Position numbers and translations under genes: made by a program. This document shows positions 27,147 through 36,185 of a stretch of 57,516 nt of DNA, in pieces; position 1 is the first letter of the stretch; every line of letters starts with the position of its first letter. The stretch is from Methanarcanum sp963640855. Lineage in GTDB: Archaea; Thermoplasmatota; Thermoplasmata; Methanomassiliicoccales; Methanomethylophilaceae. The notes beneath the pieces are model-generated. The model made no database searches. It had not been told where the DNA came from and saw only the letters and a list, made by a program, of their open reading frames with translations. The stretch lies in contig CAVIAJ010000008.1 in NCBI GenBank assembly GCA_963640855.1, positions 1 to 57,516 of the forward strand. Reading direction: 5' to 3'.

Positions 27147-27842
27147 ATGGAAAAAAGAAATGCCAGACCGTCTCGCGAAATAGTGGTCCCCGGCGATATT
27201 CTCAGCACAAAAGGCGAGAAAGGCGGAGACAACACCTACGAGAAGGACGGCAAAGTGTATGCCGCAATCCTCGGTGTGAAGAACTATTCACAGAACGGGG
27301 TCAGTGTCATACCGATCGGCGGAGTGTACATGCCGTCGACGGGCGATACCGTAATCGGTATCATCAACGATATCGCGGCATCCAATTGGATGGTGGACAT
27401 CAGTGCACCCTACCCGGCACCCCTTCATGTAAACGAGGTTCCGTGGAAAGTAGAATTCGGAGACACATCCAGATACCTGAACGTCGGAGACGCGGTTCTC
27501 CTCAAGGTACTGATGGTCGACGAGAGCAAGAAAATCCAGGTTACAATGAACGATTCCGGTCTCAGGAAACTCGAGGGCGGTATGATCGTCGATGTGCCGT
27601 ACTGCAAAGTCTCAAGAGTCATCGGAAAGAGCGGATCTATGATTCAGATGCTCAAGAACATGACAGACTGCCGTATCTTCGTCGGACAGAACGGCAGAAT
27701 ATGGATAGACGGCGACGATGAGAACGCCGAGGTCGCAGTGGATGCGATAAGGTACATCGAAGCGAACTCGCAGAAAGGCAACCTCACTGAGAAAGTGAAG
27801 GAACTCATCGAGAAAAGGCTCCCCGACGCAGTGGAGGAATGA
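27147..27842 (+). CDS. rrp4: Exosome complex RNA-binding protein Rrp4
   Basis: The 231-residue cap subunit of the archaeal exosome. It contains an N-terminal domain (IVVPGDILSTKGEK), an S1 domain in the middle and a KH domain with SRVIGKSGSMIQMLK near 157. It feeds RNA into the Rrp41-Rrp42 ring. Its stop codon overlaps the rrp41 start (ATGA). Confidence 0.96.
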   Translation: MEKRNARPSREIVVPGDILSTKGEKGGDNTYEKDGKVYAAILGVKNYSQNGVSVIPIGGVYMPSTGDTVIGIINDIAASNWMVDISAPYPAPLHVNEVPWKVEFGDTSRYLNVGDAVLLKVLMVDESKKIQVTMNDSGLRKLEGGMIVDVPYCKVSRVIGKSGSMIQMLKNMTDCRIFVGQNGRIWIDGDDENAEVAVDAIRYIEANSQKGNLTEKVKELIEKRLPDAVEE

Positions 27843-28591
27843 TTATGAGCGGACACACCGACATGGTTTTAGTTGACGAAAATGGAATCAGGATCGACGG
27901 CAGGACCGCCGATCAGCACAGACAATTCAAAGTAGAGGCCGGCGTCCTCAACAACGCAGACGGATCGGCTTACGTAGAGATAGGAAAGAACAAGGTCCTT
28001 GCAGCAGTCTACGGACCCAGAGAATGCCACCCGAGACACCTGCAGAATCCCAACAAGGCGATTATTCAGTGTAAATACAACATGCAGTCGTTCTCTGTGA
28101 GCGACCGTAAGAGACCCGGACCCGACAGAAGGTCCATCGAAATCTCGAAGATTACCGCAGAAGCACTTGAGAACGTCGTTCTTACGGAACTTTACCCCCG
28201 TGCATCTATCGACGTATACATCGAAATCCTGCAGGCAAACGCAGGTACAAGGTGCGCAGGCCTTACCGCGGCATCGGTCGCACTCGCAGATGCGGGAATT
28301 CCCATGAGGGATATTGTTCCCGCATGCGCCGCAGGTAAAGCGGACGGAAAAGTCCTCCTTGATCTCAACAAAGAGGAAGACAACTTCGGAGAAGCCGATG
28401 TTCCTATCGCAATCGTCCCTTCCACAGATGAAATCGTTCTCCTTCAGATGGACGGTAACATGACAAGGGAAGAGTTCGACAAGGCCATCTCAATGGCCGT
28501 AGGCGCATGCCACGAACTCTACGACATCCAGAAGGATGCCCTCAAGAAAAGATACAGCAGCAGAAAAGAGGAGGCTGATGACGATGAGTGA
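27839..28591 (+). CDS. rrp41: Exosome complex exonuclease Rrp41
   Basis: The 250-residue catalytic RNase PH-type subunit. Active-site features include RRSIEISKITAEAL near residue 97 and the phosphate-binding Gly-Thr-Arg (NAGTRCAGLTAAS) near 137, with catalytic aspartates in DGKVLLDLNKEEDN. It degrades RNA 3' to 5' with phosphate. The ATG at 27839 overlaps rrp4; the ATG at 27845 is equally possible. Confidence 0.96.
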   Translation: MIMSGHTDMVLVDENGIRIDGRTADQHRQFKVEAGVLNNADGSAYVEIGKNKVLAAVYGPRECHPRHLQNPNKAIIQCKYNMQSFSVSDRKRPGPDRRSIEISKITAEALENVVLTELYPRASIDVYIEILQANAGTRCAGLTAASVALADAGIPMRDIVPACAAGKADGKVLLDLNKEEDNFGEADVPIAIVPSTDEIVLLQMDGNMTREEFDKAISMAVGACHELYDIQKDALKKRYSSRKEEADDDE

Positions 28592-29357
28592 TATCGTAAT
28601 CTCCGAAATCAAACGCGATCATATCATAAAACTTCTCAAAGAAGGAAAGAGAGAGGACGGACGCGGCCTCACCGACAACAGGAAGATCTCCTACGTCACA
28701 GACTGCATCGAATCCGCAGACGGATCCGCAAGAGTAAAACTCGGAAAGACGGAAGTCATTGCGGGCGTCAAGATCATCCCCGGAACTCCGTTCCCGGACA
28801 CACCCGGAGAAGGTGTCCTCACAACAGGCATGGAATTCCTTCCCATGGCACACGCCTCATTCGAGGGCGGACCGCCGGGAGAGGATGCAATCGAGCTCGC
28901 ACGTGTCGTGGACCGCGGTATCCGTGAATCCAAGATGGTCGATGTGAGCAAACTCTGCGTAGAGGAAGGTGTGAAAGTATGGATGTGTTTCATCGATATG
29001 TACGCACTCGATTACGACGGTAACCTCTTCGATGCGGCCAACCTCGCGGCTGTCCTCGCACTGAAGACTGCAGTCGTTCCCTACGAACAGTACGGACTCG
29101 GAGAGAACCAACCTCTTCCCGTCACATGCACACCTATATCGGTCACCGCATGTAAGATAGATAATACTTTAATATTAGACCCGAATTTCGACGAAGAACA
29201 CATCTCCACTGCTCGCCTGACAATCACGACCGACGATAACGGCAATTTCAGGGCGATGCAGAAAGGCGGAAAGGGCTCAATCACACTCGATGAGCTCAGC
29301 CAGAGCCTCGATGCGGCCGTCGCAAAGGGCAAAGAGATCAGAAAGATCATTGGGTGA
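28584..29357 (+). CDS. rrp42: Exosome complex component Rrp42
   Basis: The 257-residue non-catalytic RNase PH-type partner of Rrp41, needed to form the hexameric ring. It has GKREDGRGLTDNRKISYV at the N-terminus and GPPGEDAIELARVVDRGIRES near residue 100. The ATG at 28584 lies inside the end of rrp41 (eight-base overlap) and has the GAGGAGG ribosome-binding site at a better distance than the ATG at 28578. Confidence 0.96.
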   Translation: MSDIVISEIKRDHIIKLLKEGKREDGRGLTDNRKISYVTDCIESADGSARVKLGKTEVIAGVKIIPGTPFPDTPGEGVLTTGMEFLPMAHASFEGGPPGEDAIELARVVDRGIRESKMVDVSKLCVEEGVKVWMCFIDMYALDYDGNLFDAANLAAVLALKTAVVPYEQYGLGENQPLPVTCTPISVTACKIDNTLILDPNFDEEHISTARLTITTDDNGNFRAMQKGGKGSITLDELSQSLDAAVAKGKEIRKIIG

Positions 29358-29362
29358 TAAAG

Positions 29363-29605
29363 ATGTCAAAGAGAACAGAGAAAGCCGGTACAACCGGAAG
29401 GTTCGGAGCAAGGTACGGTGTCGTCGTCCGCAACAGGGTGAAGACAATCGAAGCCAACCAGAAGAAGAGTCACGAGTGCCCCATATGCCACCACGCCTCC
29501 GTAAAGAGAGTCAGCTCAGGCATTTGGGCATGCAAGCACTGCGGCTCCAAATACGCTGCGGGCGCATACTCTCCCGAACTTAAGAAAGCAACTATCGGTG
29601 AGTGA
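29363..29605 (+). CDS. rpl37Ae: 50S ribosomal protein eL43 (L37Ae)
   Basis: An 80-residue large-subunit protein with a C4 zinc finger (CPICHH ... CKHC, residues about 39-60) and the family start SKRTEKAGTTGRFGARYG. The ATG at 29363 is used rather than a GTG at 29354 because the GGGTGAT ribosome-binding site covers the latter. It lies between rrp42 and rpoP, as in many archaea. Confidence 0.95.
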   Translation: MSKRTEKAGTTGRFGARYGVVVRNRVKTIEANQKKSHECPICHHASVKRVSSGIWACKHCGSKYAAGAYSPELKKATIGE

Positions 29606-29625
29606 ATCCGTCTGAGGTGATTTGA

Positions 29626-29757
29626 TTGTACAGATGTGCTAAATGCAACGAACCTATCAGGAATGTCAATGCGTTGGGACTGCAGTGTGAAAAATGCGGC
29701 TCCAAGATCTTCTTTAAGGAGAGGCCCAACGTAAAGAAAGTCCTGAAGTCCGACTGA
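29626..29757 (+). CDS. rpoP: DNA-directed RNA polymerase subunit P (Rpb12/RPC10), TTG start
   Basis: A 43-residue zinc-binding RNA polymerase subunit: MYRCAKCNEPI with the first Cys pair, then CEKCGSKIFFKERPNVKKVL with the second. The start is TTG at 29626, five bases after a GAGGTGA ribosome-binding site, so it is easily missed by gene callers with a length cut-off. Its place between rpl37Ae and pcc1 is the conserved archaeal order. Confidence 0.94.
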   Translation: MYRCAKCNEPIRNVNALGLQCEKCGSKIFFKERPNVKKVLKSD

Positions 29758-29765
29758 GTACGATC

Positions 29766-30002
29766 ATGCTGAGCGCAAACCTGAAGATAGTTTCCGCCGA
29801 GGCGGAAACTATCATCTCTTCCTTAAAACCGGAGACATACCGCGAATTACCGCGTACACATGTCGAGATAACCGGTTCCGGAAATGAAGCTTACATCAGG
29901 ATAACCGCTCAGGACGCCACAGCGATGAGGGCTGCACTCAATTCATATCTTGGGTGCATCCGCATAACAGAAGATATCGGCAGAATAGCTAAGGTGAACT
30001 GA
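29766..30002 (+). CDS. KEOPS complex subunit Pcc1
   Basis: The 78-residue protein matches Pcc1, the dimerisation subunit of the KEOPS complex that makes t6A37 in tRNA. The C-terminal RAALNSYLGCIRITEDI motif is the family hallmark. It lies between rpoP and pfdB; its stop is followed at once by the pfdB start. Confidence 0.88.
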   Translation: MLSANLKIVSAEAETIISSLKPETYRELPRTHVEITGSGNEAYIRITAQDATAMRAALNSYLGCIRITEDIGRIAKVN

Positions 30003-30353
30003 ATGAACAGCATCAGCCCCCAGTTACAGAACCAGATCGCACAGTTCCAGCAGCTCCAGCAGCAACTCCAGGCGGTTTCCACACAGAAACTCCAGATGGA
30101 CGCACAGATTAAAGAGATCGAGAGGACCATCGCGGAACTCGACAAATCCACCGGAGATGTCTACAAGAACGTCGGATCTCTGATGATCAAGGTCAACGAC
30201 AAGGAATCCGTCAAAGCTGAGCTCGAAGAGGGAAAAGAGACCATGGAAGTCCGTGTGAAATCTATGGAACGCCAGGAGAACGCACTCCGCGAGAAGTACA
30301 ACTCCATGCAGGAATCCCTCAACAAAGCAATGGGCCAGCAGAGAAGCGAGTAA
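30003..30353 (+). CDS. pfdB: Prefoldin beta subunit
   Basis: The 116-residue coiled-coil chaperone subunit. Two long heptad-rich helices (IAQFQQLQQQLQAV and MERQENALREKYNSMQESL) flank a beta-hairpin (STGDVYKNVGSLMIK). It hands unfolded proteins to the thermosome. It is the last gene of the superoperon and is followed by a hairpin terminator. Confidence 0.96.
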   Translation: MNSISPQLQNQIAQFQQLQQQLQAVSTQKLQMDAQIKEIERTIAELDKSTGDVYKNVGSLMIKVNDKESVKAELEEGKETMEVRVKSMERQENALREKYNSMQESLNKAMGQQRSE

Positions 30354-30373
30354 AACCCCTTCCGAATTTTTAC

Positions 30374-30397
30374 GACGGAGCCCGAAAGGCTCCCGTC
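30374..30397 (+). terminator. Terminator of the exosome superoperon
   Basis: GACGGAGCC, loop CGAAA and GGCTCCCGTC pair with a single bulged base, 20 bases after the pfdB stop codon, followed by ATAGTTTTC. Confidence 0.65.
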
Positions 30398-30461
30398 ATA
30401 GTTTTCATAACAACAGTTTAATCCGTCTGTTTCATTGACGATTCAGTCAGAGGAAACCGTA

Positions 30462-30938
30462 ATGTTCAGGCCGATGAGAAAAGAAAGAAAAGCACTCAGT
30501 CAGAATACCGTGAACAATATCCTTCATTCCGCACGCCGCGGAGTTCTTGCCGTGAACGGAGATGACGGTTATCCTTACGCAATCCCTCTGAACTATGTTT
30601 ACGATGAGGAAAACCAAAAGATCTACTTCCACGGATCGATGGAAGGACACAAATCCGATGCAGTGAAGGCCTGCGACAAGGTATGTTTCACCGTCTGCGG
30701 AGAAGAGATAATCGGAGAAGAGAAATGGGCTCCGTTTATGCAGAGTGTTGTGCTTTTCGGAAGATGTCGCATCATCGAAGACAGAGAGAAAGCGACGGTA
30801 CTGCTGAGACAGCTTGCATCCAAATATTATCCTAATGAAACTCTGATTGACGAAGGCATAGCGCACGCGGGAAATGTAACGCAGATGTATGAAATTGCGA
30901 TTGAACACATCACCGGCAAGACAGTCCAGGAAAAATGA
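30462..30938 (+). CDS. Nim-like pyridoxamine 5'-phosphate oxidase-fold flavoprotein
   Basis: The 158-residue protein belongs to the split-barrel FMN-binding family that includes NimA nitroimidazole resistance proteins. The N-terminal FRPMRKERKALS, the YPYAIPLNYVYD strand and FHGSMEGHKSDAV are typical. Such proteins bind FMN or haem and reduce or bind small molecules; the natural substrate is unknown. The ATG at 30462 fits the family start; an upstream TTG at 30435 is less likely. Confidence 0.85.
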   Translation: MFRPMRKERKALSQNTVNNILHSARRGVLAVNGDDGYPYAIPLNYVYDEENQKIYFHGSMEGHKSDAVKACDKVCFTVCGEEIIGEEKWAPFMQSVVLFGRCRIIEDREKATVLLRQLASKYYPNETLIDEGIAHAGNVTQMYEIAIEHITGKTVQEK

Positions 30939-31026
30939 TATTCGGCGCATAATCCAACGAAAACGGCCGTATCGTAAACATGTCTGTCCGATAAGTTCTA
31001 TATACTGTAAACCCGAAACATATTCT

Positions 31027-32619
31027 ATGAAATCCTCACAGGGGAAGATAACCGCAATTATGCTGGTTGTCGTGATGTTAATCACATCGGTGCCTGTCGT
31101 AGTCTCATGCGACAGCTCGGATGCCGCCGTCACCGACTACAGCAGGTGGTACTACAACTACCTAGACAAACCGATGCAATACGCATACGATGAACTGCTT
31201 GATGCCGACAAGAGTACAGATAAAGTCACCGTAACCATCGGAAGCGATGTGTTGGGGGATCTGTACAATGATTACGATGCAGCAACAAAGAAGAGTGCAA
31301 CGCTCAGCGCCAGCACACAGAAGCTGACCGACTGTCTGAAACTCGAAAGACCTGAGGTTTACAGCAACGGAATATCCGCGAGTTACACAATAGTAGGTAC
31401 TAAAGTCACTTCGATTAAAATGACATTCAATCTCGAAGATGCAGATACAGATTCGAAGAATACCGCAATTAAGAGTGTAATACTCAGTATGCGTGCTACG
31501 GGAACGGATGCAGAGAAAGTCAAGACTATTCACGATTATCTTGTGAACAACCTGACATACGCTACAGAGGAACTGTCAGATGAAACAAAGAGCACAATCA
31601 TCCGCAGCCCTTACACCGCATTGGCCGGTAACCACAGAGTAGTCTGCGAAGGATATGCAAAGTCATTCAAGATGGCCTGCGATTACTACGGCATCCCGAA
31701 TGTTCTGATTGTTGGAACCGCATACAACGACACTTCCGGCAAAGGCGAGGGACACATGTGGAATCATGTCCTTATTGAAGGCAATTGGTACGTCGTCGAT
31801 GCTACATGGGACGATCCCGTCAGCACAAGCGGCAAGAGCACATACTCCGACGTTTACCTCCTTGCAGGACAGAATACAGTGGACAACACCCACGCGGGAA
31901 AATACACTGTGGCAAAGTCGCACAACTATCAGAGAACAATCGACGACGGATTCAAGATCCCGACACCTCTCGCAGTCAACAAGTACGGTTCCGACTATAT
32001 CACCATAACACTCGAAACCAACGGCGGAACTGCAATCACACCCATTTCTCTGAAAGCGGATGCAGTACCTGTGATTCCGTCCACAGTCAAGGCGAATTAC
32101 GACTTCGACGGATGGTACACCGACAGTGCACTTACGGTTGCATGGGGCGGCAAGGGATTCAAGACCGATGCAACACTTTACGCCAAATGGGTAAGAACTC
32201 CCGGTACCGAGACTGTATATATTCTCACATACGACAACAACGGCGGAACGGGCGGTCCCGGCAGTCTGAAGACAGATGATGACGGAAACATCACCATTTC
32301 AAGCGCAGAGCCCACCAGAGACGGATACACGTTCAACGGATGGAACACCAAGGCCGACGGAACCGGAAGCGGATACAAAGCAGGAATACCGGCAAAACTG
32401 AAGGAGAACCTTACACTCTACGCCCAGTGGACCGAGAATCCCTCGTCGGGCATAGGCGGCATAATCAAATCAGTCAGCGATGCCTTCGAGAAGTTCATGA
32501 ACAATGCCACTGACTTCATGGAGAAGAAGGATATCGTTGACGGTGTGAAGAATATGTACATCGTCTTAGGCGGTGCCGCGATATTCATAATCATCGCCGT
32601 GATAGCTATGAGGCGCTGA
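31027..32619 (+). CDS. Cell-surface transglutaminase-like protein with InlB-type repeats
   Basis: The 530-residue protein has an N-terminal signal or anchor helix (residues 8-27, ending near VVVSCDSSD), a transglutaminase-like cysteine-protease domain with the triad C207, H247 and D258, two InlB B/Listeria-Bacteroides repeats (LETNGG...LYAKW near 335-395 and LTYDNNGG...LYAQW near 405-475), and a C-terminal membrane helix (MYIVLGGAAIFIIIAVIA) with MRR after it. It is probably displayed outside the cell. Such repeat proteins are abundant in gut Methanomassiliicoccales and are regarded as host or bacterial contact factors. A CTATATAC box lies near 30995. Confidence 0.88.
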   Translation: MKSSQGKITAIMLVVVMLITSVPVVVSCDSSDAAVTDYSRWYYNYLDKPMQYAYDELLDADKSTDKVTVTIGSDVLGDLYNDYDAATKKSATLSASTQKLTDCLKLERPEVYSNGISASYTIVGTKVTSIKMTFNLEDADTDSKNTAIKSVILSMRATGTDAEKVKTIHDYLVNNLTYATEELSDETKSTIIRSPYTALAGNHRVVCEGYAKSFKMACDYYGIPNVLIVGTAYNDTSGKGEGHMWNHVLIEGNWYVVDATWDDPVSTSGKSTYSDVYLLAGQNTVDNTHAGKYTVAKSHNYQRTIDDGFKIPTPLAVNKYGSDYITITLETNGGTAITPISLKADAVPVIPSTVKANYDFDGWYTDSALTVAWGGKGFKTDATLYAKWVRTPGTETVYILTYDNNGGTGGPGSLKTDDDGNITISSAEPTRDGYTFNGWNTKADGTGSGYKAGIPAKLKENLTLYAQWTENPSSGIGGIIKSVSDAFEKFMNNATDFMEKKDIVDGVKNMYIVLGGAAIFIIIAVIAMRR

Positions 32620-32624
32620 TAAAA

Positions 32625-32658
32625 GAGGGAATCCGTTCCCGCTCCTTTTCTTTTTCAT
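32625..32658 (+). terminator. T-rich terminator
   Basis: A short GGGAA/TTCCC stem with loop TCCG is followed by CTCCTTTTCTTTTTC directly after the transglutaminase-like gene. Confidence 0.6.
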
Positions 32659-32693
32659 ACTTATTTTATACAATCTAATCATTCCGCCGTCAT

Positions 32694-33674
32694 ATGTATG
32701 AGGAGATTGTGGAGAAGCTGAAAAACGGCAGAAAAGTCATCATGGTACACGGCAACGCCGACATGGATGCCTTGTCGTCCGCCTATGCAATCTCGAGATG
32801 CTTCCCTGACTGCGACATCTACGCTCCGAACAGCATAGACCGCGTTTCCAGGTTCGTACAGAGTAAAATGAATATTCCGATTCTCGAGGAATGCGATATC
32901 GGCAGTTACGATCTTGTCGTAGTGGTAGATACATCATCCCCCGAACAGTTCGGTTTGGAAGATTTCAAAATTCCGGAGAACTGCATCGTAATCGATCACC
33001 ACCAACCTACGGGAAAATGGACGTGCGATTTCTACTGCGATTCCGATAAATGCGCATGTGCGCAGATTGTTTTAAGAATAATACGCGACAACTGTCCGGA
33101 ACTTCCCCGTGACGCAGGATTGATGCTCCTCGGAGGAATGCTTACAGACTCCGGTCACTTCCAATACGGAGATTCCGAACTCCTGAAAGATTTTGCATAT
33201 ATTCTCGAAACAACGGGAATCGATATGGATGAGGCACTCGCACTTACACGTACCGAGGCAAGTATGTCCGAACGTGTCGCGATGATGAAATACATCGGAA
33301 GGTCCAAATTCGACCGTGTCGGAGATATGATTGTCGCAGTGTCATTCGGCGGCAGTTTCGAAGCATCTGGGTGCAGAGCACTGTTGCAGTCGGGTGCGGA
33401 TGTTGCGTTTGTTGCGTCACAGAGGGAAGATAACTTCCGCCTCAGTGCCAGAGCGACACAGGAGATGACACGCAGAGGAATCAATCTCGGCTGTATTGTG
33501 AAGGACATAGGCTACGAAACGGTTACCGACGGCGGAGGCCACGACGGTGCCGCAGGACTCTCCGGAATAGGCGATGCGGAAGCCATACTCCACATCTGCA
33601 TGATGAGAACAATGGATGAGTTCAGAAAAATAAAGAAAAACAGGGAAGCCGCCGGCATAAAAGCCGACGAATGA
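32694..33674 (+). CDS. DHH-family phosphoesterase
   Basis: The 326-residue protein carries the DHH motifs HGNADMDALSSA (H19, D23, D25), VDTSSPEQ near 84 and DHHQPTG near 105, and the C-terminal DHHA1 motif GGGHDGAAGLSG. The family includes NrnA-type nano-RNases/pAp phosphatases and RecJ-like nucleases. Length favours a small-substrate NrnA-like enzyme rather than full RecJ. It converges on tyrS with an 10-base gap. Confidence 0.87.
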   Translation: MYEEIVEKLKNGRKVIMVHGNADMDALSSAYAISRCFPDCDIYAPNSIDRVSRFVQSKMNIPILEECDIGSYDLVVVVDTSSPEQFGLEDFKIPENCIVIDHHQPTGKWTCDFYCDSDKCACAQIVLRIIRDNCPELPRDAGLMLLGGMLTDSGHFQYGDSELLKDFAYILETTGIDMDEALALTRTEASMSERVAMMKYIGRSKFDRVGDMIVAVSFGGSFEASGCRALLQSGADVAFVASQREDNFRLSARATQEMTRRGINLGCIVKDIGYETVTDGGGHDGAAGLSGIGDAEAILHICMMRTMDEFRKIKKNREAAGIKADE

Positions 33675-33684
33675 TTCCCTTTTT

Positions 33685-34788
33685 TCAGAGTCTTCCCAGA
33701 TCTTTGAGGACTTTCTGTATTGCTTCGTAGTTCTCGGGGTGCTCTTCGAAGTATTTCTGAACAGGTTCCAATACTTTGATGAGTCCTTCCGCTGCGCCGC
33801 TCTTGAGGTCCGAAGGGAACAGTTTGCCGGAGAAGTATGCTTCCGAGATTTCTTCGTAGCTGTTGTACACTGCGGAGCCTCCGCCGAACTTCTCGGGGAA
33901 TGTGATTTCAATCTTACCCAGCTGAGGGAAAATGATGCTCTTGCAGATCATCAGCACGGGGTTGATCGATTCATCCTCCCTCTCCTGAGAGCAGAATGCC
34001 TTCTTCATCTTCCTTCTGATGTCTTCTGGCGAGTCGTGAATCCTGAGACTTGCGTTCGGGTCGCTCTTGGACATTTTGAACGATGTATCGATGTCCGCAT
34101 CCTCTTTCTTCAGCATTGCGGGATCCATCCTCTGTCCGCCCTTGAGTCCGGGGAGAAGAGGTGTGTGTAATGCAATAGGTTTCTTCCATCCGATTTTGTC
34201 TGCCGCATCACGTGCGAGCATGTTCGCTCTTCTCTGATCCAATCCCGCGTAGGATATGTCTACTCCGAGGTAGAAAATATCCGCAGCCTGAAGGATAGGG
34301 TAGAACATCTTCGAAGTATCGAGATCCGCATCGCTCTCGGAACGGCCCATGATCGTCATTGCTCTCTTGACCCTTGAAAGCGATGTGACTTTTGCAATCT
34401 TGACGACTTTTTCCCAGTAATCGATGTTATCAAGCAGCTCGTATGCGTACCTGAACTCGACTTTGTCTCTCGGAACACCGAGTGCAATGAAACAGTCTTC
34501 GAAGTATCTGGCACAGATACGGATGTTTTCGATGTTTCCGCCGAGCTTGTCATTGATGTATGCATGCCAGTCGGCCCAGAAGATGATGACTTTGACACCT
34601 GCTTCGCAGAGATCTTTAATCTTTGCGGCGACCAATGCCCAGCCCAGGTGGACCAATCCGGACGGCTCGAATCCGATATATGCTGTAGGCTGGTGGTCCT
34701 CTTTGGCGAGGAGTGCTTTGAGTTCCTCACCGGTAGTAAGTTCCTGTACATTCCTTGTTATCAGCGCATATCTCTGTTCGACATCCAT
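33685..34788 (-). CDS. tyrS: Tyrosyl-tRNA synthetase (archaeal type)
   Basis: The 367-residue class I synthetase charges tRNA-Tyr. The HIGH-like motif is in PSGLVHLGWAL (near residue 43-53), the tyrosine-site DISYAGLDQRRANM near 177, and the KMSKS loop is intact (FKMSKSDPNAS near 237). It lacks the bacterial S4 tail, as expected in archaea. It reads as a single gene. Confidence 0.96.
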   Translation of the reverse strand: MDVEQRYALITRNVQELTTGEELKALLAKEDHQPTAYIGFEPSGLVHLGWALVAAKIKDLCEAGVKVIIFWADWHAYINDKLGGNIENIRICARYFEDCFIALGVPRDKVEFRYAYELLDNIDYWEKVVKIAKVTSLSRVKRAMTIMGRSESDADLDTSKMFYPILQAADIFYLGVDISYAGLDQRRANMLARDAADKIGWKKPIALHTPLLPGLKGGQRMDPAMLKKEDADIDTSFKMSKSDPNASLRIHDSPEDIRRKMKKAFCSQEREDESINPVLMICKSIIFPQLGKIEITFPEKFGGGSAVYNSYEEISEAYFSGKLFPSDLKSGAAEGLIKVLEPVQKYFEEHPENYEAIQKVLKDLGRL

Positions 34789-34885
34789 GATATCTGAAAC
34801 CGCTTATCGCACATGCGTATAAATGAGTTGTTAAGTGCTAACAGTAATATCCGTAATATAATCCGATGATACGGAATGGGGATTC

Positions 34886-36184
34886 GTGGAAGTCGACATC
34901 CTCATCATGGTCGTCTGCATGGCATCCGTCGGTGCAGGTATCGGTGTATTTACGGGCATGGTGCCCGGCATTCATGTGAATACATTAGCTGCGCTTATGC
35001 TTGCATCATATGTTCCGCTGAGTGAAATTATATCGTTATTCTTCCCGCCGGAATATACTGCGATTGCGATATGCTGCTGCATCACATCCGCGGCGATTGT
35101 TCATTCTTCCGTAGATTACGTTCCTTCGGTGTTCACGGGTGCGCCGAGTCCGGATGATGCCGTTTCAATGCTGCCGGGACACAGATTGCTAAACGACGGA
35201 AAAGGTATGGCAGCCGTAAGATCCGCTGCAATAGGAAGCTGTATAGGCTCCTGTGTTTCCGTATTGATTGCAGTACCTCTGCAGTTCATTCTTATGAACG
35301 GACTCGGGGAATATCTTGACAGCATTACCACGGTTGTTCTCTGTATTGCCGTGTTGCTGCTGATAATCAATGAAAAAGACTCCCGCAGAATGTTCTCGGC
35401 GGCGATCGTACTGATTATTTCGGGGATGTTTGGTCTTGCCTGTATGGATCTCGATATTCCGTGCGGCGGAATACTCGGAAACGGAACTCTGCTTTTCCCT
35501 ATGCTGTCGGGATTGTTCGGAGTTCCCGCTATGTTGGAATCTCTGAAAGAAAACAGAACGGTAGAACAGAACGATGATATTCAGTACCCTGTAGGTCCGG
35601 TTCCCGGGATCAAAGGCGTACTCATGGGGTGCATAACGGGATGGTTTCCGGGAATCACTTCCACCGCGGGGACAATCATCGGAACGATAATTTCACGTGA
35701 GAAAGGGCCGGAAGGATTCATCGCGATGACTGCATCGATAGGTTCCGCATCGTCGATAATGATGCTCACCACATTATCCGTTTCCGGAAAAGGAAGGTCG
35801 GGTGCGATGATGGTTGTCGAAGAGATAATGGGTGAAGAGATCATCGGATTTCTCAACGAAAACTTCCTGATCCTTCTGATAACCGCAGCTTTAGGTGCAT
35901 TCCTTGCTTACAGCCTTACGATTCAGTGCGGAAAACTCATGTGCGGTATTTCTTCGAGAATAAACACAACCAAAATGAACACTGCCTGCCTTATTTTGAT
36001 AATAGTATTGGTATACCTGTTCACAGGACCTTTCGGCCTGATTCTGCTTGCGGTATCCGCTCTGATAGGATACATTCCGATAATGTTCGGGATAGGGAGA
36101 GTGCACCTGACAGGGTGCCTCCTTATCCCTACATTGCTCACATACCTCGGCACGAGGGAAATCGTGCTGATAGGTCTGATGTGA
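34886..36184 (+). CDS. TctA-like (DUF112) membrane transporter
   Basis: The 432-residue integral membrane protein has about ten hydrophobic helices and two internal repeats marked by the G-x-x-P-G motifs VFTGMVPGIHVN and GWFPGITSTAG. It belongs to the archaeal branch of the tripartite tricarboxylate transporter large subunit family. No TctB small subunit or TctC binding protein lies nearby, as is usual for archaeal members, so the substrate is unknown. The start is GTG at 34886, about 25 bases after a TAATATAATC box. It converges on the aldehyde dehydrogenase gene with a one-base gap. Confidence 0.82.
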   Translation: MEVDILIMVVCMASVGAGIGVFTGMVPGIHVNTLAALMLASYVPLSEIISLFFPPEYTAIAICCCITSAAIVHSSVDYVPSVFTGAPSPDDAVSMLPGHRLLNDGKGMAAVRSAAIGSCIGSCVSVLIAVPLQFILMNGLGEYLDSITTVVLCIAVLLLIINEKDSRRMFSAAIVLIISGMFGLACMDLDIPCGGILGNGTLLFPMLSGLFGVPAMLESLKENRTVEQNDDIQYPVGPVPGIKGVLMGCITGWFPGITSTAGTIIGTIISREKGPEGFIAMTASIGSASSIMMLTTLSVSGKGRSGAMMVVEEIMGEEIIGFLNENFLILLITAALGAFLAYSLTIQCGKLMCGISSRINTTKMNTACLILIIVLVYLFTGPFGLILLAVSALIGYIPIMFGIGRVHLTGCLLIPTLLTYLGTREIVLIGLM

Positions 36185-36185
36185 T

